A stretch of 64,000 nt of DNA from Bolinopsis microptera (GCF_026151205.1 NC_087077.1:15414983-15478982), one strand, 5' to 3'. Shown: positions 12,068 to 21,184, counted from the first letter of the stretch. Numbers and translations are program-made. Notes: a model not told the origin generated them from the letters alone.

Positions 12068-12436
12068 ATGCTCATATATCCCCTTTCACTAGCCCGGTTC
12101 ATTAAAAAAACATTTTCAAATAATTGCGGTAATAGAGTGAACTTCTACGGATTCCTACAGAGAATCACGAGCGACACTACAGAAACTAACTCCTCAGAAC
12201 GGGCACTTGCCCTAGCTACGAGACTAAACTCTCATATCTTCTTCTTCGTAGGGGGCAGTGGTCTATACTACTAAGGAATAGATCAAAACCACTATAAGAT
12301 AGAGCATTGAAACTCTCATATCACGAGAGACGAGGAGTAGGACTCCTTCCAGAAACTAGTTCAAGCGGTCGAATCTCACCGGAAGAGATACGGACTAGAA
12401 ACGAAGGAATTAGACCTTAAGAAGGCACCAATGTAA
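12068..12436 (+). pseudogene. Family X C-terminal fragment, interrupted by a 72-bp insert
   Basis: The frame from 12068 leads into SSERALALATRLNSH. After removal of the insert at 12238-12309 the same frame continues to ITRDEE, one stop codon, then FQKLVQAVESHRKRYG, ending at 12434-12436. This resembles the C-terminal end of a long uncharacterised invertebrate protein family (pattern SAERa.aL, TkDEeq, then l.qvV..HRk). Related pieces occur at 13154, 24580, 40893, 41089 and 41440. Function is unknown. The internal stop and the insertion mark it as dead. Confidence 0.6.
12238..12309. mobile_element. 72-bp short inserted repeat with 12-bp target duplication
   Basis: The insert starts cttcttcttcgtaggggg and ends taagatagagcattg. 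It is flanked on both sides by the identical 12-mer aaactctcatat (12226-12237 and 12310-12321), and removing it restores a family X reading frame. A second copy with one obvious mismatch lies at 23995-24066. The size and long duplication suggest an LINE-mobilised short RNA or truncated SINE. Its source RNA is not recognised. Confidence 0.8.
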
Positions 12437-12779
12437 TTATGGTTTTACCACCGTGTTTTGGTTCAGCCGAAATAAATTTTACTATGATGTTTACATAAGG
12501 TTTCTCACTCCAGCTGCAGTGAGATACGGACTAGAAACAAAGGAAGCATCCTAACATAAGTGCAGTATCATTTGTCGCAAAAAAATCAGAATAATCAGAA
12601 ATTATTTGGAACTCCCAAAAACTGTCTAAAGAAAGCTTTGTTAGATTTTATTTGTAAATGTTGTTTGATATTGATGATAATTTTATTCTTAAACATAAAC
12701 TGTCGTATTCAATCTATTAACAAACCAAACTAAATACAAATATCAAATCAATCTTGACAGGTAAAATTGGCCAAGAAAT

Positions 12780-12992
12780 AAGAGTTTTAGAGCCCAAAAT
12801 TTGGATTGTGCTCGGTTGCATGCGGAGGAGGATCTCAAAGTAGAAGCAGAAGTTGACGAACCGGAATCTCAAGACTGCAACGCTGACCCTTGCCCTTGGA
12901 GATCAGACGACAGGCGATGTGATCCGCAGTTCCCCCTCGCGGATGGCTCTCCTAGTCAGTGTAACCCTGACCACCCTAAAGGCTATGTTTGC
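12780..12992 (+). pseudogene. Thrombospondin type-1 plus Cys-rich domain pseudo-exon
   Basis: One frame reads CSVACGGGSQSRSRS followed by a stop, the typical start of a TSP1 repeat core. A shifted frame continues with CNADPCP, the typical TSP1 end, then WRSDDRRCDPQFPLADGS and QCNPD....CC. The second part matches a short Cys-rich extracellular motif (WR.D.RCG..FPL.DGSP.QC) that often follows TSP1 or lectin-like domains in invertebrate secreted proteins. One frameshift separates the halves and no flanking exons are evident. It is a decayed exon of a secreted or surface protein. Confidence 0.6.
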
Positions 12993-13153
12993 TGTTCTTT
13001 TCTTATAAGAAATATAAGAAGAAAAACAACCTTAAAACTGCAGCTACCTCCGAGTTTCAGTTAACTCCAAGAATGCAAAATATGGTTCAAAGACCAGAAT
13101 ATTAGGATCAATAACTATAAGCAAGATTTTGTACAAGAGTTCCGTCAAATGTT

Positions 13154-13570
13154 ATGCCTAAGCTAAGGAAATTAGCAGGATATGTTGTAAATGTCTACTT
13201 TCCGATGCATATGTTTAATGTTTATTATGATTCTATTGTGTATGGTTCCGTTTATTTATTTAAGGAGATTAGTTTTATTAAGGAGGTTATTAAGAATAAG
13301 TCTGAAAGGGATATTATTTTAAGTATGTTCAAATCAACAGTTATTTTGCGCATCCACATAATAGTTTAATGGCAATGTTAGGGGATAAGAATTACGTATT
13401 AAGGAAAAAGGCCGTAGATTTGGTTAAGGACTTAAGGGGTGCATTGATGAAGTGTGTACGGAGTTAAATTATCACTTACCTAGACTTAATTTTGATGCTG
13501 AAGGGTATTCTGATTTATGTAATATGAGTAAAGTTGATGATCGTTGGGTTTATTTGTCATTCATGGGAGA
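13154..13570 (+). pseudogene. Family X middle fragment, frameshifted
   Basis: The first frame carries YYDSIVYGSVYLFKEISFIKEV. After a shift near 13330, VQINSYFAHPHNSLMAMLGD and RKKAVDLVKDLRG follow. After another shift near 13438, YHLPRLNFDAEGYSDL follows. The pattern (FAHPEN.L.AML.D, then RxKAVd.v..lRG, then P.LNFdA) is that of the uncharacterised invertebrate family whose C-terminus is at 12068-12436. Two or more frameshifts make it a pseudogene. Confidence 0.55.
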
Positions 13571-13628
13571 TTTCATATATGTAACCGAACCGGCCCACTA
13601 AGGGTTTAGATGTAAGGAGACCAGTTGG

Positions 13629-13661
13629 CCACTACCCTGGATCAATCACCCAGGGTAGTGG
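13629..13661. other. Perfect 12-bp hairpin
   Basis: CCACTACCCTGG (13629-13640) pairs exactly with 13650-13661 across a 9-nt loop. It lies just upstream of a chimeric junction between an F-box/LRR-like piece and a MITE, and might mark an excised element. Confidence 0.7.
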
Positions 13662-13693
13662 AGACGCCTGATCTCTATAGAATTGGTGGCGTG

Positions 13694-13842
13694 CAGGGAC
13701 AAAAGGATTTCGCGGCATGTACGAAATCGCGAAATTTCCCATTCTCCGCGACAAATTTTATGTGTAGTTTAATGTATAGCCTGTTAAATTTCGCGGTACC
13801 GCGAAATTTGGCCAAAATAATCGCGAAATCCTTTTGTCCCTG
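13694..13842. mobile_element. 149-bp hAT-like MITE with perfect 21-bp TIRs
   Basis: The element begins CAGGGACAAAAGGATTTCGCG, and its right end is the exact reverse complement of those 21 bases. It is flanked by the 8-bp direct repeat GTGGCGTG (13686-13693 and 13843-13850). An 8-bp duplication and a CAGGG terminus are typical of the hAT superfamily. The interior is itself palindromic around 'aaatttcgcggtaccgcgaa'. It codes for nothing; its open frame merely joins flanking sequence. Confidence 0.92.
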
Positions 13843-13850
13843 GTGGCGTG

Positions 13851-14470
13851 TACAAACATCGACAGCAGCACTTAAATTGTTAATGTGTAGGTTCTGGTAT
13901 GATGTCCTCAACTCCTCAAGGTCTAATATAGTAGCATTAAATTTTTTTACGGATACAGATAGTTTACTATATTGGGTTGAAACTGCCGATCTGCATAAAG
14001 ACTTTCAAGATATGGCCAGTCATTTTGTCACAAGTAATTTTCCTACTGAGCATCCTTTATTTGATTTAACTAACAAGACAGTACCGGGCTTAATGAAAAA
14101 TGAATTTGCGGGTAAATTTGGCTCTGAGTTTGTAGGATTAATAAGTGAATTATATAGCTGTAAAGTTCATGAGGGCGATGGTAAGATGGCAGCAGCAGGG
14201 ATTAAACGTAAAGTAGCTGAACGTAACTTATTACATGAGAAATATAAAAGTGTTTTCATGTTTGGTGGGGAGGAAGTAAGTGTTAACCAAACCACCCTTA
14301 GAAGTTTTAATCATACAATGTATACTGTAAAGCAGAATAAATGTGCGCGTTCCGCCATTGATAACAAGAGATATATATTACCAGATTTAGTTAGCACTAG
14401 AGCTTTGGGGTATTGTCGTAATAATCCTCTATACAACACAATCAAGGAAGATATGAAGCTGGACGTTAAG
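13851..14470 (+). pseudogene. Polinton/Maverick-type DNA polymerase B, C-terminal fragment (motif C and thumb)
   Basis: The frame contains RFWYDVLN, then FFTDTDSLLYWVET, the family-B polymerase motif C (DTDS) as found in protein-primed PolB of Polintons. It then has FVGLISELYS, AAAGIKRKV and FNHTMYTVKQNK, which match the conserved region after motif C. The segment is uninterrupted by stops for about 205 codons and ends at a donor-like AAG|GTAATT at 14471. Everything N-terminal is missing: an LRR-like scrap and a MITE lie directly upstream and make an artificial fused frame from 13625. Unlike the copy at 26.5-27.1 kb, motif C is not split by an intron. The full protein would replicate the element's DNA. 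Confidence 0.85.
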
Positions 14471-14544
14471 GTAATTTTATTTGATTCCTTACTCATTAGA
14501 TAAAATATTATGATAACAATTATTCTATATCTTACCTTTTATTA

Positions 14545-15177
14545 AAAAACAATTTATTACGGTTTATTAACGACCGTAAACAAAAACGGGCATTCTATCT
14601 AGCGCTGGTTAGGAGCCTTTTCGAAAATTGCAGTGTTGTCTGGAGACCAACAAGTGTTGTCTTGAATAACAAAGTTGAAAACATTCAGCGCAGAGCAGTT
14701 AAGTGGATCCTTGGCGAACAGGATCATCACTATAATGACTTAGAATACTTGGCTCGTTTAAGAGATCTAGACATGTTGCCAATGGAGCTGAAGTTTGAAT
14801 ACACAGACTTACTATTATTCCATCAGATATACAATGGTCAATCTGTTCTGAAGCTCCCACCTTATTTAACCCCGATAACAACCAGTGAACAGGGTAGGTT
14901 GCGTTCAAACATAACTATAAGGCAACCCTCGAGATATAATGAAGTTGATACATCTCAAATGCCTGATATCAACCAAAGGCGACAGAACAGACACGACCAC
15001 CTTTCCCTGAAGTGTACTGTGGAAGCAAAAGCTCACTCCTTTAAGAGAAGCTTCTTCTTCAGAACACACAGTGTCTGGAATGACCTGCCAACTGACCTTA
15101 AACAGATAAGTGATGCTGGAACTTTTAAGGCAAACCTGGCAAAACACTTTTGGGACAAATTGACAGACCCTGACTAA
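14545..15177 (+). pseudogene. 5'-truncated non-LTR retrotransposon, ORF2 C-terminal part
   Basis: The frame reads RAFYLALVRSLFENCSVVW, then IQRRAVKWILG, then FRTHSVWNDLPTDLK before the stop at 15175-15177. This order (alvRsllEycs.vW, iQRRatkwi, FfRt...WN.LP) is the C-terminal region of CR1/jockey-like non-LTR reverse transcriptases. The RT palm and endonuclease are absent. The fragment lies between the donor-like site at 14471 and an acceptor-like site at 15737, so it appears to be an insertion within an intron of the PolB-type gene. The frame is intact over about 210 codons, so the insertion may be fairly recent. Confidence 0.8.
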
Positions 15178-15737
15178 GTTAATGAGTGCAAATGATATTT
15201 ATAAGTGGGCCCCCGCCACTGATAGATCGGTCACGATACTGAATATAACAACTATAATATAAAAATAAATCTATTAAATAACATTTACGTTCTGTTGCCA
15301 TGATTTGACCCTGGTGCAGTCCTCAGTGAATCTAATTAACTGATTACGCGACATTTATATCCGACTGTAATCTTGCTTCTAAGCGCTGTGTGATGATACG
15401 CGCGCAATTTTTGGCGCATTATGAGTCAAGTCATGGATACATTATGTAACACTATACTATCTATTTTGATAATTCTAAATTTGCGTGTTTTAGATACATT
15501 TTGTGTGTTTAGATGGAGGTGGTGTTAGTGAGTCTGGGAGTAGAACTATTACTTGTAATACGTATACCCCCAGAACTTGTACCATTTAACCATGCTTTTA
15601 GTATTTATACAATATGGACTACATCTTTTACCCAACATAATGCCTCATGATAATAATGTCGTATATTTTTAATTCTCTTTGCTGTATTGTATAATGTACT
15701 ATTTGTAAAAGTTTCAAATCAATCAACATTTCTTCAG
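15178..15737 (+). other. Retrotransposon 3' tail and remaining intron
   Basis: No gene. The first part is probably the 3' UTR of the non-LTR copy; the rest is AT-rich and ends with a pyrimidine-rich acceptor, catttcttcag, at 15737. Confidence 0.45.
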
Positions 15738-15929
15738 GTAGAACATTTCTCTAAATTCTACAAGAAGCTGATTAATGCTAGAGAATACTCATTTAGCAGC
15801 TGCAACACGTGCTTTAAGTACAAAGCTCAGACGGAGGAGTGCTCATGCAACGAGGAGCCGGCAAATCACCTCATTGGATGCTGGGAGTTGGTAAAGGTTG
15901 TCACGTTTCCCCTTCTTCGTTCGCGTTGA
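15738..15929 (+). pseudogene. Unrecognised Cys-containing exon downstream of PolB
   Basis: The exon begins after an AG acceptor at 15736-15737 in phase 0, matching the phase-0 donor that ends the PolB fragment at 14470. It encodes VEHFSKFYKKLIN, CNTCFKYK and CSCNEEPANHLIGCWELV. A second copy at 21374-21887 also follows the conserved PolB tail (21185-21236). The C..C and C.C spacing suggests metal binding, but no family is recognised. The conserved order suggests either the C-terminal end of the PolB protein or the next gene of the element. Confidence 0.5.
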
Positions 15930-16076
15930 TATAATATAGCTATTATTATCTTAAATATAATTTGTATCATCTGTTCAGATGATATCATAATAGAGGGGGT
16001 CACATTCTCCAAGGAGTGCAGTCATAGCTTTTTGCTATGAATGCATACGGCGGAGGATTTGGGAGAATCATGACAC

Positions 16077-16310
16077 ATGCCCCATATGTTTGGGAACGGT
16101 GAAGACTTTGCAGAAACGACACACCGCTACAGGGATAATGACATTATTTTACTGAAGTATATATCTATCTTTTATAAACTTTGTAAACCTTATACAGTTG
16201 CCAAACCTGGAGACAGTAACATGCTGTGCAACAACAGCATAGCAACAGGGCGATTCTTGGTAGGGAGACGCCTGATCTCTATAGAGTTGGTGGCCAGGCT
16301 ACCTTGGAAC
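16077..16310 (+). pseudogene. LRR-like C-terminal fragment of the F-box/LRR family
   Basis: In the frame of 16226 and neighbouring frames the segment encodes LCNNSIATGRFLVGRRLIS followed by IELV. This matches the end of the LRR-like gene at 24953-25293 (GNSITATGEFLVGAPLVSIE). A shift near 16228 separates it from the preceding LPNLET piece. The family is described at 24953. Confidence 0.45.
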
Positions 16311-16365
16311 CTTCCGTCAGATTTACCGATATCCCGTTTATTCACAACTTTGAATCTTTTCTAAA

Positions 16366-16480
16366 ATGTTTTCCAACTATGACACCCTCTTCCATGTTTT
16401 CGATCATATATGCAACGAGCAACTTCTACCCCTTCTGGGGGTTAACAGCCTATGGAGGCAAATGGTGATGAATATACAAA
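16366..16480 (+). pseudogene. F-box-like N-terminal fragment
   Basis: An open frame from ATG 16366 encodes MFSNYDTLFHVFDHICNEQ then LLPLLGVNSLWRQM. The pattern (hydrophobic helix, then L..l..VN.lWRqm) resembles an F-box, which would bind Skp1 in SCF ubiquitin ligases. Related copies at 16600 and 38640 lead into LRR-like sequence, so this is the start of the same family. The call rests on pattern only. The LRR part does not follow here; the inverted hairpin 'atattgttgtaaaacaatat' and a repeated AT-rich block come next. Confidence 0.4.
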
Positions 16481-16487
16481 ATATTTA

Positions 16488-16600
16488 TATTGTTGTAAAA
16501 CAATATAATTTTTAAATTAAAAACAATAGATTTATAATTTAATAGTAACTTAGTAATACTAATACAAGTTAAGACGTTAAATATCATTCATCCCTATGTA
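16488..16600 (+). repeat. Dispersed AT-rich block with tatattgt hairpin
   Basis: The block starts near a perfect 8-bp inverted repeat (tatattgt...acaatata) and continues 'aaacaatagatttataattt' and 'agtaatactaatacaagtta'. Close copies are at 24700-24890, 25940-26160 and 32310-32540. In the longer copies it precedes the PolB exon beginning EADASFP, so it is probably part of an intron or intergenic region of that element. Confidence 0.75.
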
Positions 16601-16862
16601 ACGGCCTTAACTTCTACCCCTTCAGGGGGTTAACAGCCTATGGAGGCAAATGACGTTGGATCGGGTTACGGTGTTGAAGATTACGAGCAACAACTTACGC
16701 GAAACATTGCTGTTTGTGGCAAACTGCACCAAACTATCGACTTTGGAGGTGAAATTTACAGGCGGTGAAGAAAGACAGAGTCTGAACAGCTTCATTAAGC
16801 TCCCATCAATTCTGGCACACCTGTGGTGTACCGGCCCTGTGCCGGAATGGTGTTACTGTTAG
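16595..16862 (+). pseudogene. F-box/LRR-like gene fragment
   Basis: The frame passes VNSLWRQM, then VTVLKITSNNLRETLLFV and CTKLSTLEVKFTGGEERQS, ending at a stop at 16860-16862 after GPVPEWC. Close copies are at 24953 and 38640. The repeated L..L.i....L pattern suggests leucine-rich repeats following a short F-box-like start. It is truncated before the GNSITATGEF part. Confidence 0.45.
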
Positions 16863-16934
16863 TTGTTACGTTTTCATAGTCATATCAACAACGTCTTGTT
16901 TACAGTTATCGAACTCATAGTATCTTCTTATCAG

Positions 16935-17303
16935 TTATAAGAGATACACTACAAGTAGTAGGTGTACTTGAGAAGTCCTTTGTGGATAGTTCGGGAGAAC
17001 ACCGGTGTTTTTATTATTGTAGTTGAGTGTGTGAAGGAGAGAAAAGTAGTAAGAAGTTGTAAGTTGTAAGCAGTAACGAAGATACAAGAGTAACCTAGAA
17101 GTAGAAGAACCAAGAAAGTGTATTTTGTATAGTAGTTTTTAGTTATATATTTTAGGAAGTAAAGACTTTTAGTTCGGGTATTATTTAGTGATATTTTAGT
17201 GTAGTAGTTTTAGTGATATTTTATTTAGTAGTTAGTTAGTTGTTATTATATACGCTAATGTAGTTTCACAATTTCAATATTTTCATTATAATTTCCTATA
17301 GTT
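16935..17303 (+). promoter_or_regulatory. Conserved upstream region of the small SLYTLRNGR gene family
   Basis: About 370 bp, starting near 'gagaagtcctttgtggatag', is closely repeated at 45575-45925. In both places it ends immediately before an ATG that begins the same small protein. It contains 'gttatatattttaggaag' (TATA-like), repeated 'agtgatattttagtgtagta' motifs and no long open frame. A promoter or 5' UTR is the natural reading; an LTR-like terminal sequence is possible. Confidence 0.5.
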
Positions 17304-17438
17304 ATGTCTCTTTACACGCTACATAATGGAAGGATCTACTTTGCAGAATCTGTAAAGAAATTCCTTCGTGAGAACATCGTCATGCTTCCTACAAGTACAT
17401 CGGATGGAAATAATCTCAATGAGATGATGAAGCTATAA
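17304..17438 (+). CDS. 44-residue chimeric ORF: SLYTLRNGR family start fused to a PolB scrap
   Basis: An intact ORF starts MSLYTLHNGRIYFAESVKKF, the N-terminus of the family found complete at 45926-46174. After about 26 residues it changes abruptly to LPTSTSDGNNLNEMMKL and a stop. The second half, and the non-coding sequence after it, match the end of the PolB motif-A exon at about 29940 and 38475. The junction is therefore a recombination or insertion breakpoint. Whether the hybrid is translated is unknown. Confidence 0.45.
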   Translation: MSLYTLHNGRIYFAESVKKFLRENIVMLPTSTSDGNNLNEMMKL

Positions 17439-17618
17439 AAAAAATAATGTAATTTAATAATTTATCCGTTTTTGATTCGTTCGCAGTATAATAATATAAT
17501 GTGACCTCTCACCTCTGATTGGGTTTTTTAGATTTCATTTACCGATATCCCGTTTATTCACAACTTTGAATCCTTTCTAAATACGGCCTTTTTCCTTAAT
17601 ACGTAATTCATAATAGTC

Positions 17619-17920
17619 ATGTCCCTTTACACTCTACGTAATGGCAGAATTTACTTTGCGGAGTCAGTGAAGACGTTCCTGCTTCAACATATCGTCAGAA
17701 TTCCAAGAAAAAAAGAAGGAACTGCCAGGAATGGAGGGACCTGCTAATATCAATAGGGATTCCAGATCCCGATGACAGGGTTATTAAAGCAGCACAGACA
17801 TTTTGTAGAAACTATAGATATAACCTAAGGAAAGGACAAAGTACATGGTGGAGTGCACAAACATTCACCATTTACATGGGCCAGTCCATGGGGACTCTAG
17901 GTTTTTATTTATGCTTATAG
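17619..17920 (+). pseudogene. SLYTLRNGR family copy, frameshifted
   Basis: The copy begins with MSLYTLRNGRIYFAESVKTF and runs about 35 codons, then a 2-base expansion of an A run (aagaaaaaaagaag) shifts the frame. The rest (WRDLLISIGIPDPDD, KAAQTFCRN) continues in another frame to TAG 17918-17920. The intact relative is at 45926. Function is unknown: a small basic protein with no recognised domain. Confidence 0.65.
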
Positions 17921-18048
17921 ATTCGACGCAGTGAAGGGATTGGCTATGTTTTGCACCAAGCACACTGTTCCTACGAAGTGTCCCTGTCGGTGTTATCTCA
18001 TCCTCTCAGACAATACTCTTACATTGAGTCAGAAAACTCACGTCTCAC
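17921..18048 (+). pseudogene. Fragment related to the 25.6-kb exon
   Basis: Following the TAG at 17918, a frame reads FDAVKGLAMFCTKHTVPTK and CPCRCYLILSDN. VKGLAMF parallels VAEGLAMF, the end of the exon at 25583-25926. No family is recognised. Confidence 0.3.
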
Positions 18049-18534
18049 ATGACCCACGAAGCAGATTTTGCAGCTTCTGAACGAAAAGAAGTCTTAGTAT
18101 CCCTGAAACGGAAAGCTGCAGATCAACCCCTTTCGGCGACGCAGAACCTCATTTCAGAAGCCCTGGTAGAGACATCGCCTGCAGTTAACCATACTCCAGC
18201 TAACCAGGAGGCTACTACCGCGGAGAAACACAAGACTGCAGTTAACCATACTCCAGCTAAACAGGAGGCTACTACCTCGGAGAAACACAAGACTGCAGTT
18301 AACCATACTCCAGCTAAACAGGAGGCTACTACCTCGGAGAAACACAAGACTGCAGTTAACCACACTCCAGCTAACCAGGAGGCTACTACCCCGGAGAAAC
18401 ACAAGACTGCAGTTATAATCATACTCCAGCTAACCAGGAGGCTACTACCTCGGAGAAACACAAGACTGCAGTTAACCATACTCCAGCTAACCAGGAGGCT
18501 ACTACCTCGGAGAAACACAAGACTGCAGTTATAA
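18049..18534 (+). CDS. Repeat-containing ORF with unique N-terminus
   Basis: The ORF starts with about 45 unique residues (MTHEADFAASERKEVLVSLK, then NLISEALVETS) and enters a tandem array of 19-residue units of the type NHTPAKQEATTSEKHKTAV. About four units stay in frame before a 59-bp variant unit shifts the frame to a different amino-acid repeat. The unique part is low-complexity-like and hydrophilic, and not recognised. The 57-bp unit preserves frame but 59-bp units do not, so the long array is unlikely to be one protein. The opposite-strand frames are shadows of the repeat. Confidence 0.35.
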   Translation: MTHEADFAASERKEVLVSLKRKAADQPLSATQNLISEALVETSPAVNHTPANQEATTAEKHKTAVNHTPAKQEATTSEKHKTAVNHTPAKQEATTSEKHKTAVNHTPANQEATTPEKHKTAVIIILQLTRRLLPRRNTRLQLTILQLTRRLLPRRNTRLQL

Positions 18535-20416
18535 TCATACTCCAGCTAACCAGGAGGCTACTACCTCGGAGAAACACAAGACTGCAGTTATAATCATACT
18601 CCAGCTAACCAGGAGGCTACTACCTCGGAGAAACACAAGACTGCAGTTATAATCATACTCCAGCTAACCAGGAGGCTACTACCTCGGAGAAACACAAGAC
18701 TGCAGTTATAACCATACTCCAGCTAAACAGGAGGCTACTACCTCGGAGAAACACAAGACTGCAGTTAACCACACTCCAGCTAAGCAGGAGGCTACTACCT
18801 CGGAGAAACACAAGACTGCAGTTAACCACACTCCAGCTAACCAGGAGGCTACTACCTCGGAGAAACACAAGACTGCAGTTAACCATACTCCAGCTAAACA
18901 GGAGGCTACTACCTCGGAGAAACACAAGACTGCAGTTAACCACACTCCAGCTAACCTACTACCTCGGAGAAACACAAGACTGCAGTTAACCACACTCCAG
19001 CTAAACAGGAGGCTACTACCTCGGAGAAACACAAGACTGCAGTTAACCACACTCCAGCTAAACAGGAGGCTACTACCTCGGAGAAACACAAGACTGGTAA
19101 CAACATTAGTTACCATGGTAACTGCAGTTAACCATACTCCAGCTAAACAGGAGGCTTCTACCTCGGAGAAACACAAGACTGCAGTTAACCACACTCCAGC
19201 TAAGCAGGAGGCTACTACCTCGGAGAAACACAAGACTGCAGTTATAATCATACTCCAGCTAACCAGGAGGCTACTACCTCGGAGAAACACAAGACTGCAG
19301 TTATAATCATACTCCAGCTAACCAGGAGGCTACTACCTCGGAGAAACACAAGACTGCAGTTATAACCATACTCCAGCTAAACAGGAGGCTACTACCTCGG
19401 AGAAACACAAGACTGCAGTTAACCACACTCCAGCTAAGCAGGAGGCTACTACCTCGGAGAAACACAAGACTGCAGTTAACCACACTCCAGCTAACCAGGA
19501 GGCTACTACCTCGGAGAAACACAAGACTGCAGTTAACCATACTCCAGCTAAACAGGAGGCTACTACCTCGGAGAAACACAAGACTGCAGTTAACCACACT
19601 CCAGCTAACCAGGAGGCTACTACCTCGGAGAAACACAAGACTGCAGTTAACCACACTCCAGCTAAACAGGAGGCTACTACCTCGGAGAAACACAAGACTG
19701 GTAACAACATTAGTTACCATGGTAACTGCAGTTAACCATACTCCAGCTAAACAGGAGGCTTCTACCTCGGAGAAACACAAGACTGCAGTTATAACCATAC
19801 TCCAGCTAACCAGGAGGCTACTACCTCGGAGAAACACAAGACTGCAGTTAACCATACTCCAGCTAAACAGGAGGCTACTACCTCGGAGAAACACAAGACT
19901 GCAGTTAACCATACTCCAGCTAACCAGGAGGCTACTACCCCGGAGAAACACAAGACTGCAGTTAATCATACTCCAGCTAACCAGGAGGCTACTACCTCGG
20001 AGAAACACAAGACTGGTAACAACATTAGTTACCATGGTAACTGCAGTTAACCATACTCCAGCTAAACAGGAGGCTACTACCTCGGAGAAACACAAGACTG
20101 CAATTATAACCATACTCCAGCTAACCAGGAGGCTACTACCTCGGAGAAACACAAGACTGCAGTTAACCATACTCCAGCTAAACAGGAGGCTACTACCTCG
20201 GAGAAACACAAGACTGGTAACAACATTAGTTACCATGGTAACTGCAGTTAACCATACTCCAGCTAAACAGGAGGCTACTACCTCGGAGAAACACAAGACT
20301 GCAGTTATAACCATACTCCAGCTAACCAGGAGGCTACTACCTCGGAGAAACACAAGACTGCAGTTAACCATACTCCAGCTAACCAGGAGGCTACTACCTC
20401 GGAGAAACACAAGACG
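18178..20416. repeat. 57/59-bp minisatellite, about 39 units, with higher-order structure
   Basis: The unit is gcagttaaccatactccagc followed by taaccaggaggctactacct and cggagaaacacaagact (57 bp). A frequent variant has 'gttataatc' or 'gttataacc' in place of 'gttaacc', giving 59 bp. Four units carry an extra segment, ggtaacaacattagttaccatggtaac, at about 19094, 19698, 20013 and 20216; it is a GGTAAC/GTTACC inverted repeat. These inserts and the unit order recur, showing higher-order amplification. Confidence 0.95.
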
Positions 20417-20435
20417 AACCATTGGATCTGGGTAA

Positions 20436-20898
20436 AAACTAACAGATTTATCGAAACTATTAAGTCATCAATAGATCAAAAATAATCATTAGAAATTTTA
20501 TTGTCTTAAATGTTTTAGAGGATTTATGAGAAGTGACATTTTGAGTGAACATGAAATTTATTGTAGTAAATTTAAACCACAACGAACCATCATGCCCCAT
20601 GAAATAAAACATCGAGAACCCGCAAAAGGAAGTCTAAAGAAGAAGAAGACGGAGAAGGAGTCATATGGAATAAATCGTGAACAGCTTTCTTAAACTACCT
20701 TCCTTGTAACATTCAATTATATTACTAGTTTTAATCTATTAACACAAACTATTTTAGTTTAATTTATTATAAATCCGTGTTTTATTTTGTAATAACATCC
20801 CCACTCTTAGTGTTTTAGTTTAGGTATAAATATGTTGTAACACCACCAACCCCATTGCTGAAATCCATGAATGCTGTCTCGTTATACGAGATGGAGCA
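20436..20898. other. No clear gene
   Basis: A basic stretch 'MPHEIKHREPAKGSLKKKKT' is encoded near 20590-20690, but no family or splice pattern is recognised. The rest is AT-rich. Confidence 0.35.
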
Positions 20899-21129
20899 AT
20901 GGGCAGATACAAGAAATTAAAAGTTAAACAGGAAGTTGGATGAAGGGCAGAGCGCACTATAAGAGACCTTCGTGTGGAAATCGAGTTCTACGCGGAACAA
21001 GCTGCCAACTACGAAATTAGGATGGAAACCCAACCTCCAGCCTATTTCCAGGAAAGCCCTTTCTCCCCCAGTACAACCTACCTGTCCCCCGCTTCCCCGC
21101 CACCAGAGAACTTTGCGCAAGGCGCGTGA
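20899..21129 (+). pseudogene. Small unrecognised protein with one internal stop
   Basis: From ATG 20899 the frame reads MGRYKKLKVKQEVG and meets TGA at 20941-20943. The same frame then continues for 61 codons with RAERTIRDLRVEIEFYAEQA and PPAYFQESPFSPSTTYLSP, to TGA 21127-21129. The central part looks helical and the end is Pro/Ser-rich. The single stop could be a mutation or readthrough. The PolB tail LYNTIKEDVQIDVK follows 55 bases later, so it may belong to the same element. The frame on the opposite strand is a shadow. Confidence 0.35.
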
Positions 21130-21184
21130 AGAATGAAAATGGATACTTATTATAGTTAAGGACATTCCGTTTCAACCTCTTCAC

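Noticed and set aside
13625-14503. A single 292-residue gene
   Set aside because: The frame fuses an LRR-like scrap, a MITE with target duplication and a PolB fragment; only the last part is a real coding remnant.
19307-20422. 371-codon minus-strand open frame in the 57/59-bp array
   Set aside because: Purely repeat-encoded, no unique ends, and frame is kept only by the unit composition; shadow of the array.
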